From an endosymbiont of Escarpia spicata (lineage in GTDB: Bacteria; Pseudomonadota; Gammaproteobacteria; Chromatiales; Chromatiaceae): 64,000 nt of DNA. Below the pieces are notes generated by a model. It made no database searches, was not told the origin of the DNA, and saw only the letters and a program-made list of their open reading frames with translations. Numbering within the stretch: position 1 is the first letter of the stretch; each line of letters starts with the position of its first letter. A program made the position numbers and the translations under genes. The stretch covers positions 124,001 to 188,000 of the forward strand of contig QFXE01000018.1 of assembly GCA_003349915.1 (NCBI GenBank), read 5' to 3'. Below are positions 8,410 through 17,368 of the stretch, one piece after another.

Positions 8410-9468
8410 ATGCTCGCCGGAGCAGGGATATTGTCAGGAGCGCTTGCAGGGCGATTATCTAAAGAAGTCTTTGGTCAGTCAGGATATTTATCGAAACGAA
8501 TTCAAGAAGCAGCTGCTCTCGCTAATAAGCTGGATGCTGATTTTGCTGGATCAGTCCTTCATTCACCACAAGCTCTTTGCAGTGCCTATGAAGATACAAT
8601 TCTTCAGCTGAGAGCAGCAAAATTACTTGCAACAAACGACCCTCGGATAAAGAGCAGAAATGCTCCATATTCACTATTTCCATATCTCGAGAAGTCGTTT
8701 TGTTGGCAAGGAGAACCGTCACCTCATGCTATCGAAATATGTAAAAGACACGGTCTTTTCAGAGTTAGCACCGCCGTTATACATACCGCGTGGATGGCAG
8801 CGTTTCAAATTGCTATAAATGACTTTGGAGTTATGCTAGAGGTTGAGTCAGACTACGCCCATGGTATAGCTCAGGTGGACGCCCTAAATGCCGGAGAAGA
8901 ATTCGATTTTTTGATCATTGCGGACGCTAATATGTTCATGGCTGCCGCCAAGCCCACAGTACAATCATATCGGTTGTTGATGCCTTGTTTTATGCAAACA
9001 CAATACATAGTTACGAACCCCACTATGTACTCCTATGATGCAAGGCGATTGTGGTTTGCAAATGCTTCAACGGGTGAGGCTCAGTTTAAGATGAAGACGC
9101 CAGATATCAAGCAGTATATTAGAGAAAAGCCTAATACACTTGAAATATCAGATGTACAGAACAAATTTCTTGAGCTTGATCGTGGGGAGGCAATAATTTC
9201 GTGGGAGCCAATAATCTCAGTTCATGGCAACAATCGACCGGATTTAATTGTAACTCCGTCTAACGGATATAAAGTAACTACATCAATGTATTGCAACAAG
9301 TCATTTAATTCACCTTCCACAATGCAAATTCGCAGTGCACTACAAGAGGTTTTAATCGCTGCTTGGAATAAAGCGAGATTGGAACCACTTACAGCACATC
9401 TAAGAATGTTGCAAAATTCAGAACTAAGAAAGGAATATGTAAGTTCAGTTGGGACAGAGATAAGTTGA
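8410..9468 (+). CDS. Unknown protein on a cassette-like segment, N-terminus possibly frameshifted
   Basis: A 352-codon frame, clearly A+T-richer than the surroundings. I do not recognise the product. It begins with a Gly/Ala-rich stretch (LAGAGILSGALAGRLSKEV), followed by alpha/beta sequence with FDFLIIADANMFM near residue 175. Just upstream, another frame (about 8303-8400) reads smoothly as LTAWEDISGPAATVGSALG and would join this frame after a one-base shift near 8400. The true gene may therefore begin upstream and be broken. It lies between the attC-like site and a GCCTAAC box at 9488, as a gene cassette would. Confidence 0.6.
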   Translation: MLAGAGILSGALAGRLSKEVFGQSGYLSKRIQEAAALANKLDADFAGSVLHSPQALCSAYEDTILQLRAAKLLATNDPRIKSRNAPYSLFPYLEKSFCWQGEPSPHAIEICKRHGLFRVSTAVIHTAWMAAFQIAINDFGVMLEVESDYAHGIAQVDALNAGEEFDFLIIADANMFMAAAKPTVQSYRLLMPCFMQTQYIVTNPTMYSYDARRLWFANASTGEAQFKMKTPDIKQYIREKPNTLEISDVQNKFLELDRGEAIISWEPIISVHGNNRPDLIVTPSNGYKVTTSMYCNKSFNSPSTMQIRSALQEVLIAAWNKARLEPLTAHLRMLQNSELRKEYVSSVGTEIS

Positions 9469-9487
9469 GTATTTATGTAGTGTTTTG

Positions 9488-9529
9488 GCCTAACAAAAAG
9501 TAGAAAAGTAGTAGTAATGAGTGTTAAGG
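9488..9529 (+). mobile_element. Possible degraded attC at the cassette 3' end
   Basis: GCCTAAC at 9488-9494 is the exact reverse complement of the GTTAGGC that opens the segment at 8269. This is the relation expected between a cassette's first bases and the R'' box of its own attC. GTTAAGG at 9523-9529 is only a partial R' box, and no inner palindrome is visible, so this site is degraded or coincidental. Confidence 0.3.
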
Positions 9530-9533
9530 GGTC

Positions 9534-9659
9534 GGCGACGCCTACGAATATCTCGTCGGGAAGTTCGCAGATGCTGCCTTCAAGGAGGCCCTCGCAGAAG
9601 CCCGTGCTGTGGAAAACCACTCGTGTAAGGTAATGACAGATGGAGGATGGTTGGAATGA
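9534..9659 (+). pseudogene. hsdM: hsdM fragment (type I methyltransferase, internal piece)
   Basis: The frame reads GDAYEYLVGKFADA, the stretch that precedes the methyl-donor site in type I HsdM proteins, and then AFKEALAEARAVE to a stop. Everything N-terminal is missing, and the upstream junction is the end of the cassette-like segment. The stop overlaps the DUF262 start as ATGA, so the fragment was once, or is still, translationally coupled to the downstream nuclease. Confidence 0.75.
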
Positions 9660-11917
9660 TAGACGCACAGAAACCGGATCACGTTAGCCTGAATACGCTC
9701 ATCGGTCGCCTGAAGGAAGGCCGCTTTGTGATCCCCGACTTCCAACGTGAATTCGAGTGGCGGCCGTGGGATATCAATGATCTGATGCGGTCCATCTTCC
9801 TGGATTACTATATCGGCAGTCTTCTCCTGTGGAAGGGGAAGAAAGAGAACTTTAATGCCCTGTCTTGTGAGGTTGTCTACGGTTTTGACAACACGACTGG
9901 CGAGCATTCTTGGAACTACGGTAAAGGAAATCCCGAACATATTGTGCTCGACGGCCAGCAGCGGCTAACGGCGCTGTATTACGCCTTCGTCGCACCGAAT
10001 GTCCCACTGCCCGATCGCGCCAACTGCGCCGTGTACTACATGCATGTTGACAAGTTCATGGATGAGCAATACGACAAGGCTTTCCAGTACGACTGGCTCT
10101 CACGCCGTTTCAGCAAAATCATCGACAATAGAGATGTTCAGTACACTCAGCACATCTTCCCTCTTTCTGTGATCGGCGCAGGACGTTATGACTTGCCCAA
10201 TTGGCTACAAGGCTACGATGCGTACTGGAGAAATATGGCGTCAACCGCAGAGAGCAGCGGAGATATTGATGCCTTGGCAAAAGCTAGAAAACATGCAAAA
10301 AACGCTGAGCAATTTGGTGAGTATATAACCGGGCTGGCTGAGCAGTACCAGATTGCCTACATCGAATTGGATAAGGATCTGGCCATCGACAAAGTGTGTG
10401 ACATCTTTACGAAGATAAACAGCACGGGAACTCCACTCAGTGTCTTCGACCTGATCAATGCTCTACTCAAGCCCAAGGGTCTGCAGCTCAAACACATGTG
10501 GCGCGACGCTGCGTCCCGCCTAGAGTTCGTGGATACAGGCAAGATGAACGTGTATGTGCTTCAGGTTATGTCCATCCTGTGCCAGTCCTACTGCTCCCCA
10601 AAGTACCTCTATTATCTGTTGCCCGGACAGGAGAAGCAGGTCCGCACAGCCGACGGTGAACTAGAGAAGGAGATACTCGTACCTGACACGGCTGATTTCA
10701 ATAAACGATGGGACGTCGCCGTAACTGCGCTTGAGAATGGGATCAACTTGCTGAAGCACCCGCAAGAGTTCGGAGCAATCTCGTCGCAGTACCTTCCATA
10801 CGTTTCCATCCTCCCGGTTTTTTCGGCTCTCCAGGTAGCGTGCCGCGACTTGCCTGCTAACCAGCGGCTCGATGCGCAGCGAAAGATTAGGCACTGGTAT
10901 TGGGCGTCCGTTTTCACCAACCGTTACTCAGGATCCGTTGAATCTACCAGCGCACGCGATTTCATCGGCGTGCAGGCATGGGTGGCCGATGACGATGCCG
11001 AGCCGTCGATGCTACAGGAATTCCAGGACCGATTCCGAAAGCTGGACCTGCAAAAAGAGGCCAAAAAAGGATCATCGGTTTACAACGGAATCTTCAACCT
11101 GCTTGTTCTACAGGGGGCACGTGACTGGATGACGGGCATTGTTCCGCAGCATGGCGACCTGGACGATCACCACATTGTCCCATCGTCGCGTGCGGCGGAT
11201 GAGCTCGACGGGATCAACGTACACACCATCCTGAACCGCACACCGCTCTCGGTAGAGACCAATCGCCATGTTATTAGTGACCGTCTGCCGAACGAGTATC
11301 TGCCGGAACTCATCACCAACAGCAGCGAAGGCCAGGTGCGCGCCATTCTTGAATCCCACTTCATCTCGCCAAAGGCCCAGGAGATCTTGTTGCGGGATCC
11401 CTTTGGGCCGGACGACTACGAAGCATTTATTGCCGAGCGCCAGCGAACTATCCTTGAGGCGATCGAGAGCCTGCTGATTAAGGAGCGGATGGATCTTTCG
11501 CCACTACTACGCGAACTTGACCAAGAGGTCGAGAAAACCGAGCTGGCCCTTCGCCAGATCATCGGCACCACCCTAGGCAATAAGGTTGATCAACTTCCGA
11601 CACACATAGCCCAGAAACTCGATGAGAGTATCCGCCGGGCGGCAAAGAAGAATGCCGCTTTTGATGTCGAGAACTACTCTCAACTCACTGCCAGACTCAA
11701 TTTCGCCGACTTACGCGAGCTTCAAGTGATTATCACGTCCAAGGCCACCTGGGCACAGTTCGAGCCCCGATTCGCTAACAAAGAAACCGTGAATATAAAG
11801 TTCGACCAGCTTGCAGAGCTCAGAAACGGTATCCGACACAGCCGTGCGGTCGACGAGATCACCCGCAAGGAAGGAGAAGCGGCGATTCTCTGGTTCGAGC
11901 AGGTATTGAGTAAATGA
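9656..11917 (+). CDS. DUF262-HNH nuclease with C-terminal Swt1-like HEPN domain
   Basis: 753 residues and apparently intact. The N-terminal DUF262 (ParB-like) domain has VIPDFQREFEW near residue 25 and the catalytic DGQQR at about 99-103. The middle carries a DUF1524/HNH-type site, DDHHIVP at 503-509, with LNRTPLSVETN about 25 residues later. The C-terminal 120 residues end in ELRNGIRHSR; the RN(x3)H at 723-728 and its context resemble Swt1-type HEPN domains. DUF262-DUF1524 proteins such as GmrSD, BrxU and SspE cut modified or phage DNA, and HEPN domains are often RNases. GGAGG at 9642 favours ATG 9656 over 9647. It overlaps hsdM pieces on both sides as ATGA. Confidence 0.88.
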   Translation: MIDAQKPDHVSLNTLIGRLKEGRFVIPDFQREFEWRPWDINDLMRSIFLDYYIGSLLLWKGKKENFNALSCEVVYGFDNTTGEHSWNYGKGNPEHIVLDGQQRLTALYYAFVAPNVPLPDRANCAVYYMHVDKFMDEQYDKAFQYDWLSRRFSKIIDNRDVQYTQHIFPLSVIGAGRYDLPNWLQGYDAYWRNMASTAESSGDIDALAKARKHAKNAEQFGEYITGLAEQYQIAYIELDKDLAIDKVCDIFTKINSTGTPLSVFDLINALLKPKGLQLKHMWRDAASRLEFVDTGKMNVYVLQVMSILCQSYCSPKYLYYLLPGQEKQVRTADGELEKEILVPDTADFNKRWDVAVTALENGINLLKHPQEFGAISSQYLPYVSILPVFSALQVACRDLPANQRLDAQRKIRHWYWASVFTNRYSGSVESTSARDFIGVQAWVADDDAEPSMLQEFQDRFRKLDLQKEAKKGSSVYNGIFNLLVLQGARDWMTGIVPQHGDLDDHHIVPSSRAADELDGINVHTILNRTPLSVETNRHVISDRLPNEYLPELITNSSEGQVRAILESHFISPKAQEILLRDPFGPDDYEAFIAERQRTILEAIESLLIKERMDLSPLLRELDQEVEKTELALRQIIGTTLGNKVDQLPTHIAQKLDESIRRAAKKNAAFDVENYSQLTARLNFADLRELQVIITSKATWAQFEPRFANKETVNIKFDQLAELRNGIRHSRAVDEITRKEGEAAILWFEQVLSK

Positions 11918-12162
11918 CCGATCGCTTCTCACAGAAGGAACTTGAGTCCTACCTCTGGGGTGCGGACACGCTGCTGCGCGGGCTCATCGATGCCAGCGAC
12001 TACAAGCAGTACATCTTCCCGCTGCTCTTCTTCAAGCGGCTCTCGGATGTCTGGGGCGAGTATGGATTCGGCTTCTTTGGTGTACGTTCGAAAGCGTGGA
12101 ACCGATTATATAGCCAACGCTGTAGATCGGGTCCGTCGATGGTGCTACCTCAAGGTTGCTGA
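11914..12162 (+). pseudogene. hsdM: hsdM N-terminal fragment (truncated type I methyltransferase)
   Basis: Starts with ATGA overlap on the DUF262 gene. The first 50 residues are a typical HsdM N-terminus (LESYLWGADTLLRGLIDASD, then YIFPLLFFKRLSDVW). Similarity stops at about 12063 and the frame runs into unrelated sequence. No catalytic domain, hsdS or hsdR remains in the window, so the restriction-modification system is dead here. Confidence 0.85.
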
Positions 12163-12525
12163 ACTGCTTCGCGTAGGCTTACAGTTTGGAGTCGTCCTCT
12201 GGCAGGGGCTGTTTTCCTGTTGTGTCTGACATTTTCGCTCTCCACGCCCACGATGTCTCTGATAGAAGATGCCAGCAAGACCTATTACCAACAAACTGAG
12301 AGGCTGCGGCGTACTAACAGGTAATGCATGGCCGGTTAATGTATCCATCGTAATCAGTCCGCTGCCCACGCTATTGGTGACAGATCCTATCTCGGTTGCT
12401 ACTGCTGTGGCTGGATCAATCTCATAAAAAGTGAAGGCGTCTGTACCGTAGAGTTGCGAACCGAATACCGAGTGAGCCGAAAACATCGATATCGACATTA
12501 GTGCCAGGCCAATAAAAATCTTCAT
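12145..12525 (-). CDS. Short secreted protein with PEP-CTERM-like sorting segment
   Basis: From ATG 12525 a signal peptide (MKIFIGLALMSISMFSAHS) leads into a short beta-rich stretch (YEIDPATAVATEIGS). A PEP-CTERM-like tail follows: TPQP, then LSLLVIGLAGIFY, then RHRGRGER. Canonical tails read PEP; here it is PQP. The frame runs about 30 residues past the usual basic end, which suggests a lost stop. The mature region is very short, so an internal deletion is likely. PEP-CTERM proteins are usually anchored and processed by exosortase, which is not seen here. Confidence 0.55.
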   Translation of the reverse strand: MKIFIGLALMSISMFSAHSVFGSQLYGTDAFTFYEIDPATAVATEIGSVTNSVGSGLITMDTLTGHALPVSTPQPLSLLVIGLAGIFYQRHRGRGERKCQTQQENSPCQRTTPNCKPTRSSSATLR

Positions 12526-12540
12526 CCAATATCGTTCCAA

Positions 12541-12935
12541 TCTTTATATTGCGGAAAGTTAGATGACTCATGAACTTATGGTCATAATGTCTGTGAATCA
12601 TCCTTCTTGTTGCGTACTCCTAATTCAAGCACAAACTGCACCAATATAATTAATAGCAATGGATCCATAGACTTAGCCGACCTGCTTTTGTGCAATTTGC
12701 CAAGGCGTGTAAAAGATTCCGACAGGACCGCCGACCATGAAAATCAGAATTTTGATAACCTGAATCGGTCTGTTTTTAGAAAATCATCAGTATTTCAAAG
12801 CATTAAAGTTGATTTTGCACAATTCACTGGAATAGGTTCATGTGGTGGACGGAAGTGCGGTGTGTAAGAAATTCTGACACAAGCGGGCGGAGCATAATCG
12901 ATCCATAATCGACGTCGCCAGACAGTTCACCAGCA
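12541..12935. other. Gene-poor, A+T-rich stretch of the island
   Basis: About 395 bp with only short, unconvincing frames. I see no RNA gene, clear terminator or repeat. It is probably decayed island DNA. Confidence 0.5.
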
Positions 12936-13313
12936 ATGCCTGAGCCCGAGGCCGACGAGTACGAAGAAATTGCGTGCAGTGGCCCGATCTGTATCGAATC
13001 CATCTTCTGGAATGAGTACAATCAGAATGCCTTCAATAAGGTGGTTGCCTGCCTACTATTGTCTGCCATCCAGGGCCGTTTACCGCAATGGGCCGTAGCG
13101 TATGGAGACGGAAGGATTGGCTTCGCACGCAAGAAGACACTGCACCGACAGTTAAAGGTGGAGTTGCTACCCCGTTTTCTTTTCGAGATCAACTGGGCCA
13201 ACACGGGGCCGGATTTCTGCTGGCCAGAGGGTTACCACCTGGCTTATCTGCCCGGATTTGGACGCTGGGCAGTGTGCAATCTCTCCTTGGAGGAACTGCG
13301 GGCTATGCTCTAG
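12936..13313 (+). CDS. Hypothetical protein, 125 residues
   Basis: A frame with protein-like composition: an acidic start (PEPEADEYEE), a middle with KTLHRQLKVELLPRF and an aromatic C-terminal part (WPEGYHLAYLPGFGRWAV). No signal peptide or membrane segment. I do not recognise the family, and no clear ribosome-binding site precedes ATG 12936, so the true start may differ. A competing frame at 13088-13441 reads like an out-of-frame shadow. Confidence 0.45.
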   Translation: MPEPEADEYEEIACSGPICIESIFWNEYNQNAFNKVVACLLLSAIQGRLPQWAVAYGDGRIGFARKKTLHRQLKVELLPRFLFEINWANTGPDFCWPEGYHLAYLPGFGRWAVCNLSLEELRAML

Positions 13314-13586
13314 GAGGCCTTGGCCAAGGACGAATCGATACAGTAATTCCCCTGACCGGAAAGATCCAGGCCCGAGGATTATTATCGACTATTGATCATC
13401 GACCAGATGGTCGCGTGATTCAGATCCGGGGCACGGCATGACATGACAGGCTCTTACTGAAGAGATCGACAATGGCGAAGTGGCATATAGTTGCACACGC
13501 ACATGAGGAGTGATCTTTTTGTGCTAACTGTAGATGCCTAGGTTCTGGTTGTGCTGGTAATCGACCTAGTAGGAGTGTGAGAGATA

Positions 13587-13962
13587 ATGTTGACAAGTGA
13601 AGAAAAACGAAAGCTCAGGGAGAACGCTTTTATTCCTGGATCAGAGAGAACCAAGACAGGGAGGTTCTGGGCGGGGGTGCGCGATTTAGCTGTGCTTCTG
13701 TTCGTGTTATGGCTGGTTAGTGGACTAATCTGCGCAGTCAACCAAGCTTGCTGATGGACCGCATTGGCTGTCTCAGGGTAACTACGGTCTGCTAAACTTG
13801 ACGGTCATCTGCTTAGCTGGGGTTGTGACCCTTGGAGAAGTTAGAGTCGTTCGGGAAGAGCTTGAGATAAGGTATAAGAACCGTAGCAAATCTCCCGGGT
13901 CCTCATGTCAAGTCATAATTCTGTCGTTTCCCAATGACGGTCTGGGAGGAAAATGCCTTTAA
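13587..13962 (+). pseudogene. Small two-helix membrane protein, apparently frameshifted
   Basis: ATG 13587 gives 55 residues (MLTSEEKRKLRENAF, then a helix VLLFVLWLVSGLICAV) ending at TGA 13752-13754. A second frame continues from about 13746 with WLSQGNYGLLNLTVICLAG, another helix, and a charged tail EVRVVREELEIRYKN to TAA 13960-13962. The two pieces read as one small membrane protein separated by a one-base shift near 13746-13752. Function unknown. A terminator follows directly. Confidence 0.45.
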
Positions 13963-13980
13963 AGTCTAACGGCATTTTTT
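13950..13980 (+). terminator. Rho-independent terminator
   Basis: Stem AAAATGCC/GGCATTTT with a 13-nt loop followed by T's. It overlaps the end of the small membrane-protein frame. Confidence 0.75.
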
Positions 13981-14014
13981 CACCTGAAAATTCACCTGGT
14001 CGACCTTTCAGGCA

Positions 14015-14046
14015 TAAAAAAGCCACCTCGATTTCTCGTAAGTGAC
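14015..14046 (-). terminator. Current terminator of tRNA-Val, supplied by the island
   Basis: On the minus strand, about ten pairs (AGTCACTT-CG with CG-AGGTGGCT, one bulge, G-T pairs) are followed by six T. It lies directly 3' of the tRNA gene and replaces the terminator now stranded at 7395-7430. Confidence 0.7.
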
Positions 14047-14054
14047 TGATTTAA

Positions 14055-14101
14055 TTGGTAGGCGCGAGTGGATTCGAACCACCGACCCCCACCATGTCAA
14101 G
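14055..14101. mobile_element. Island attachment site, tRNA end
   Basis: 47-bp direct repeat identical to 7439-7485, lying inside the intact tRNA-Val gene. The island therefore spans about 6.6 kb between 7486 and 14101. Confidence 0.93.
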
Positions 14102-14132
14102 GTGGTGCTCTAACCAACTGAGCTACGCGCCT
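14056..14132 (-). tRNA. tRNA-Val (anticodon GAC)
   Basis: 77 nt on the minus strand. Acceptor AGGCGCG pairs with CGCGCCT, discriminator A, encoded CCA. The anticodon loop is TTGACAT between CCACC and GGTGG, giving GAC, and the T-arm is GGTGG-TTCGAAT-CCACT. The gene stays intact because the island carried an identical 3' end. Confidence 0.96.
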
Positions 14133-14263
14133 GCTAAGAGCGCGAATAATACAGGTGGATATATACGCATTGCAAGTACCGGAACAGATTTTTTGCCCGC
14201 TTCCCGGAGTGGGGTGTTTCAGGGCCTTCAGGCTGCAGAAAGGGTCGTCGACTTTTCCCTTGG

Positions 14264-14917
14264 TTAGTGCTCGCCGGTCATTGGGACGAAGGCCACAGGC
14301 AGCAAACTCTTCTCTGTCACATTACCGGATTCATCTTTCTCAAGCAGAAGAAGATCCTGCCCATAGAAACGTCCGCCAACGGGTAACACCAGGCGTCCTC
14401 CAGGTGCCAATTGCTCCGGCAGGTGAGGGGGGACTTCTGTGGCTGCGGCTGTTACCAGGATTACATCGAAAGGAGCTTCCTCCGGCCAGCCGAAGTAGCC
14501 ATCGCCGATCCGGCTGATGATGTTCGAGTAATTCAACTCATCGAACCGTAACCTTGCCTCATCCGCCAATTCAGGGATGATCTCAATGCTGTATAGCTGC
14601 CGTACAAGGAGCGACATCACCGCTGTCTGATAGCCGGAGCCTGTACCGATCTCCAGCACACGATCCCCCGGCGCGGGATTAGCCAAATCAGTCATCAAGG
14701 CGACGATAAAAGGTTGAGATATCGTCTGCCCGCGACCGATCGGGAGTGGGCTGTTGTCGAAGGCGTGGCGGCGCATATCCACGTCGACAAAACGCTCACG
14801 AGGTACCTTTGCTATGGCATCCAGTACATTGGGACTCAACTCTGAACGACCAATCATTCGACTGGCATAGCGGGCCTCATCGACAATATCCTGCAGCATT
14901 TCTTCGATGTTATGCAT
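14264..14917 (-). CDS. pcm: Protein-L-isoaspartate O-methyltransferase
   Basis: 217 residues, the usual family length. The SAM-binding motif VLEIGTGSGYQTAV sits near residue 85, and the family motifs PLPIGRGQTISQPF and PHLPEQLAPGGRLVLPVG are present. The enzyme methylates isoaspartyl residues to start repair of aged proteins in the cytoplasm. In many gammaproteobacteria pcm lies in a surE-pcm-nlpD-rpoS cluster; here it stands alone beside tRNA-Val. Confidence 0.97.
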   Translation of the reverse strand: MHNIEEMLQDIVDEARYASRMIGRSELSPNVLDAIAKVPRERFVDVDMRRHAFDNSPLPIGRGQTISQPFIVALMTDLANPAPGDRVLEIGTGSGYQTAVMSLLVRQLYSIEIIPELADEARLRFDELNYSNIISRIGDGYFGWPEEAPFDVILVTAAATEVPPHLPEQLAPGGRLVLPVGGRFYGQDLLLLEKDESGNVTEKSLLPVAFVPMTGEH

Positions 14918-15113
14918 TGCCCTCTACTTGAAAAAGCACCCGACTTACCCGCTAATTGTGGACGATTTGAGAAAGTGTTGTATGGTTATTTGTCAATTAT
15001 TGGAAATTGATTTCACCTTGGTGTTTTGTCTGGTCGATTGTTCTATCTCCTACTGTTTATGAAACTGGCATTTCCAACCATGTCGGTTTTCTCTGGTTTA
15101 ATTTAGGGAAGTT

Positions 15114-15228
15114 CTGATTAATTGAGTCATTGTCATCTCGACCGTAGGGAGAGATCTCAAACTACAGAGTGCTTAGCAGGTTTCGAGGTATGAGATTTCT
15201 CACTACGTTCGAAATGACGATTAATCAG
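15114..15228. repeat. Palindromic repeat family C, full copy
   Basis: Outer arms CTGATTAATTGAGTCATTGT and ACGATTAATCAG flank an inner TCTCGACCGTAGGGAGAGATC / GAGATTTCTCACTACGTTCG pair over 115 bp. It fills most of the 346-bp gap between pcm and uvrB. A half copy is at 5909-5955. The rest of this gap shows nothing else. Confidence 0.8.
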
Positions 15229-15263
15229 AGACTCCTTAGAGAGTATTTCTGACAAGTCAGCAC

Positions 15264-17270
15264 TCACGCAACCAACCCCTTGTCCTGCAGCGTTTTTATC
15301 TGATCCCTTACCTGTGCAGCTTCCTCGAACTCAAGATCCCGGGCGTGGCGGTACATTTCATCCTCCAACTCCTTGATGCGTTTGGCCATCTGTTGGGGAG
15401 TGAGACTGGCATACTCAGCCGCTTCTTCCGCCACCTTGGCATAGGCGCCGGGAGATACGGGTGCGCCGGGATAAGCACCTTCCATGATATCGGCGATGGA
15501 TTTGCGGATGGTCTGCGGGGTGATGCCATGTTTTTTATTGTGAGCAATCTGTTTCTCGCGCCGGTGATCAGTCACGTCCATCGCACGGCGCATGGATCCG
15601 GTAATCTGGTCGCCGTAGAGAATGGCCTTGCCGTTGGCGTTACGGGCCGCCCGGCCAATGGTCTGTATCAGAGAGCCTTCTGAACGCAGAAAACCTTCCT
15701 TGTCCGCATCGAGAATGGCAACCAGTGACACCTCCGGCATATCCAATCCTTCGCGCAGGAGGTTGATGCCGATCAATACGTCGAATTTTCCGAGCCGCAG
15801 GTCGCGGATGATCTCTACCCGCTCCACGGTATCGATATCGGAGTGGAGGTAACGCACCCGCACGTCGTGATCGCCCAGGTAGTCAGTGAGATCTTCCGCC
15901 ATGCGTTTTGTCAGCGTGGTCACTAGCACCCGCTCGGCCTTGTCAGCCCGTAGGCGGATCTCGGAGAGCAGATCATCGACCTGGCTGGTCGCTGGTCTGA
16001 CTTCAACGCCTGGATCTACCAGGCCTGTCGGCCGCACCACCTGTTCGACGATCGCGCCTGAGTGCTCCATTTCATAGTCACGGGGCGTGGCGGTGACGTA
16101 GATGGTCTGAGGTGAACGGGCTTCATACTCCTCGAATTTGAGCGGACGGTTATCGAGTGCTGATGGCAGTCGAAAACCATACTCGACCAGGGTCTCCTTG
16201 CGCGAACGATCCCCACGGAACATGCCACCGATCTGGGGGATGGTGACATGACTCTCATCCACTACCAGCAGCGACTCTTCCGGCAGATAGTCGAACAGCG
16301 TCGGGGGAGCCTCCCCTGATGCGCGCCCTGAGAGATAGCGGGAGTAGTTCTCGATGCCGGAGCAGTAACCCAACTCCAGAATCATCTCGATGTCGAAGCG
16401 GGTGCGCTGATCCAGCCGTTGCCGTTCCAACAGTTTATGGGCTGACTCCAACTGCTCCAGCCGTTCTTTGAGTTCCACTTTGATGTGATCCACTGCGCCG
16501 AGCAACTTCTCCCTGGGGGTGACATAGTGGCTTTTCGGGTAGACGGAGTAGCGGGGCACCTTGCGCAGCACTTCGCCGGTCAACGGATCAAAAATGGAGA
16601 GTTGCTCAATCTCGTCGTCGAAGAGTTCCACTCTCAGTGCTTCAGCATCGGATTCCGCCGGATAGATATCGATCACCTCACCCCGCACGCGGAAGGTGGC
16701 GCGATGAAGTTCCACGTCATTGCGTTTGTACTGTAACTCTGCAAGTCGGTGCAGGATATCGCGTTGGTTGATGATATCGCCCCTGGAGAGGTGCAACATC
16801 ATGCCCAGGTAGGAATTTGGATCACCCAAGCCGTAGATCGACGAAACGGTTGCGACGATGATCGTGTCCCTGCGTTCCAATAGCGCCTTGGTGGCTGAAA
16901 GCCGCATTTGCTCGATATGTTCGTTGATGGAGGCATCCTTCTCGATGAAGGTATCGGAGGCCGGCACATAGGCTTCGGGCTGGTAGTAGTCGTAATATGA
17001 GACGAAATACTCCACCGAGTTATGGGGGAAAAACTCCTTGAATTCACCGTACAATTGGGCCGCAAGCGTCTTATTGGGGGCAAGAACCAGCGTTGGGCGC
17101 TGAGTTTCCTGAATGACATTGGCGATAGTGAAGGTTTTACCGGAGCCGGTCACCCCCAGCAGTGTCATGCCTGCCTCGCCGTCGTGGAGGCCCTCCAGCA
17201 GCCTTTTGATCGCGGCTGGCTGGTCGCCTGCCGGGTCAAATTTGGACACCAATTGAAAATCTTTCGCCAT
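15264..17270 (-). CDS. uvrB: Excinuclease ABC subunit B
   Basis: 668 residues from ATG 17270, where the family start [19 protein letters not shown] lies; the 36 upstream codons are dropped. Walker A is GVTGSGKTF, the beta-hairpin is [13 protein letters not shown], helicase motifs are [10 protein letters not shown] and QTIGRAARN, and the C-terminal UVR coiled coil that binds UvrC is [19 protein letters not shown]. It loads damage recognised by UvrA for incision by UvrC. It is divergent from the aminotransferase gene, with 98 bp between starts. Confidence 0.98.
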   Translation of the reverse strand: MAKDFQLVSKFDPAGDQPAAIKRLLEGLHDGEAGMTLLGVTGSGKTFTIANVIQETQRPTLVLAPNKTLAAQLYGEFKEFFPHNSVEYFVSYYDYYQPEAYVPASDTFIEKDASINEHIEQMRLSATKALLERRDTIIVATVSSIYGLGDPNSYLGMMLHLSRGDIINQRDILHRLAELQYKRNDVELHRATFRVRGEVIDIYPAESDAEALRVELFDDEIEQLSIFDPLTGEVLRKVPRYSVYPKSHYVTPREKLLGAVDHIKVELKERLEQLESAHKLLERQRLDQRTRFDIEMILELGYCSGIENYSRYLSGRASGEAPPTLFDYLPEESLLVVDESHVTIPQIGGMFRGDRSRKETLVEYGFRLPSALDNRPLKFEEYEARSPQTIYVTATPRDYEMEHSGAIVEQVVRPTGLVDPGVEVRPATSQVDDLLSEIRLRADKAERVLVTTLTKRMAEDLTDYLGDHDVRVRYLHSDIDTVERVEIIRDLRLGKFDVLIGINLLREGLDMPEVSLVAILDADKEGFLRSEGSLIQTIGRAARNANGKAILYGDQITGSMRRAMDVTDHRREKQIAHNKKHGITPQTIRKSIADIMEGAYPGAPVSPGAYAKVAEEAAEYASLTPQQMAKRIKELEDEMYRHARDLEFEEAAQVRDQIKTLQDKGLVA

Positions 17271-17368
17271 CAGGGATTCTGCATCTCGGGATAATTGGAT
17301 ATTATTATACGTTGTCGCCTCTCGAGAGAGGCACCCTGGATTCGTCTCTTTTGCCACGGAAACTACAA

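Noticed and set aside
13088..13441. 117-codon plus-strand frame
   Set aside because: Overlaps the more protein-like frame at 12936-13313 and has no ribosome-binding site.
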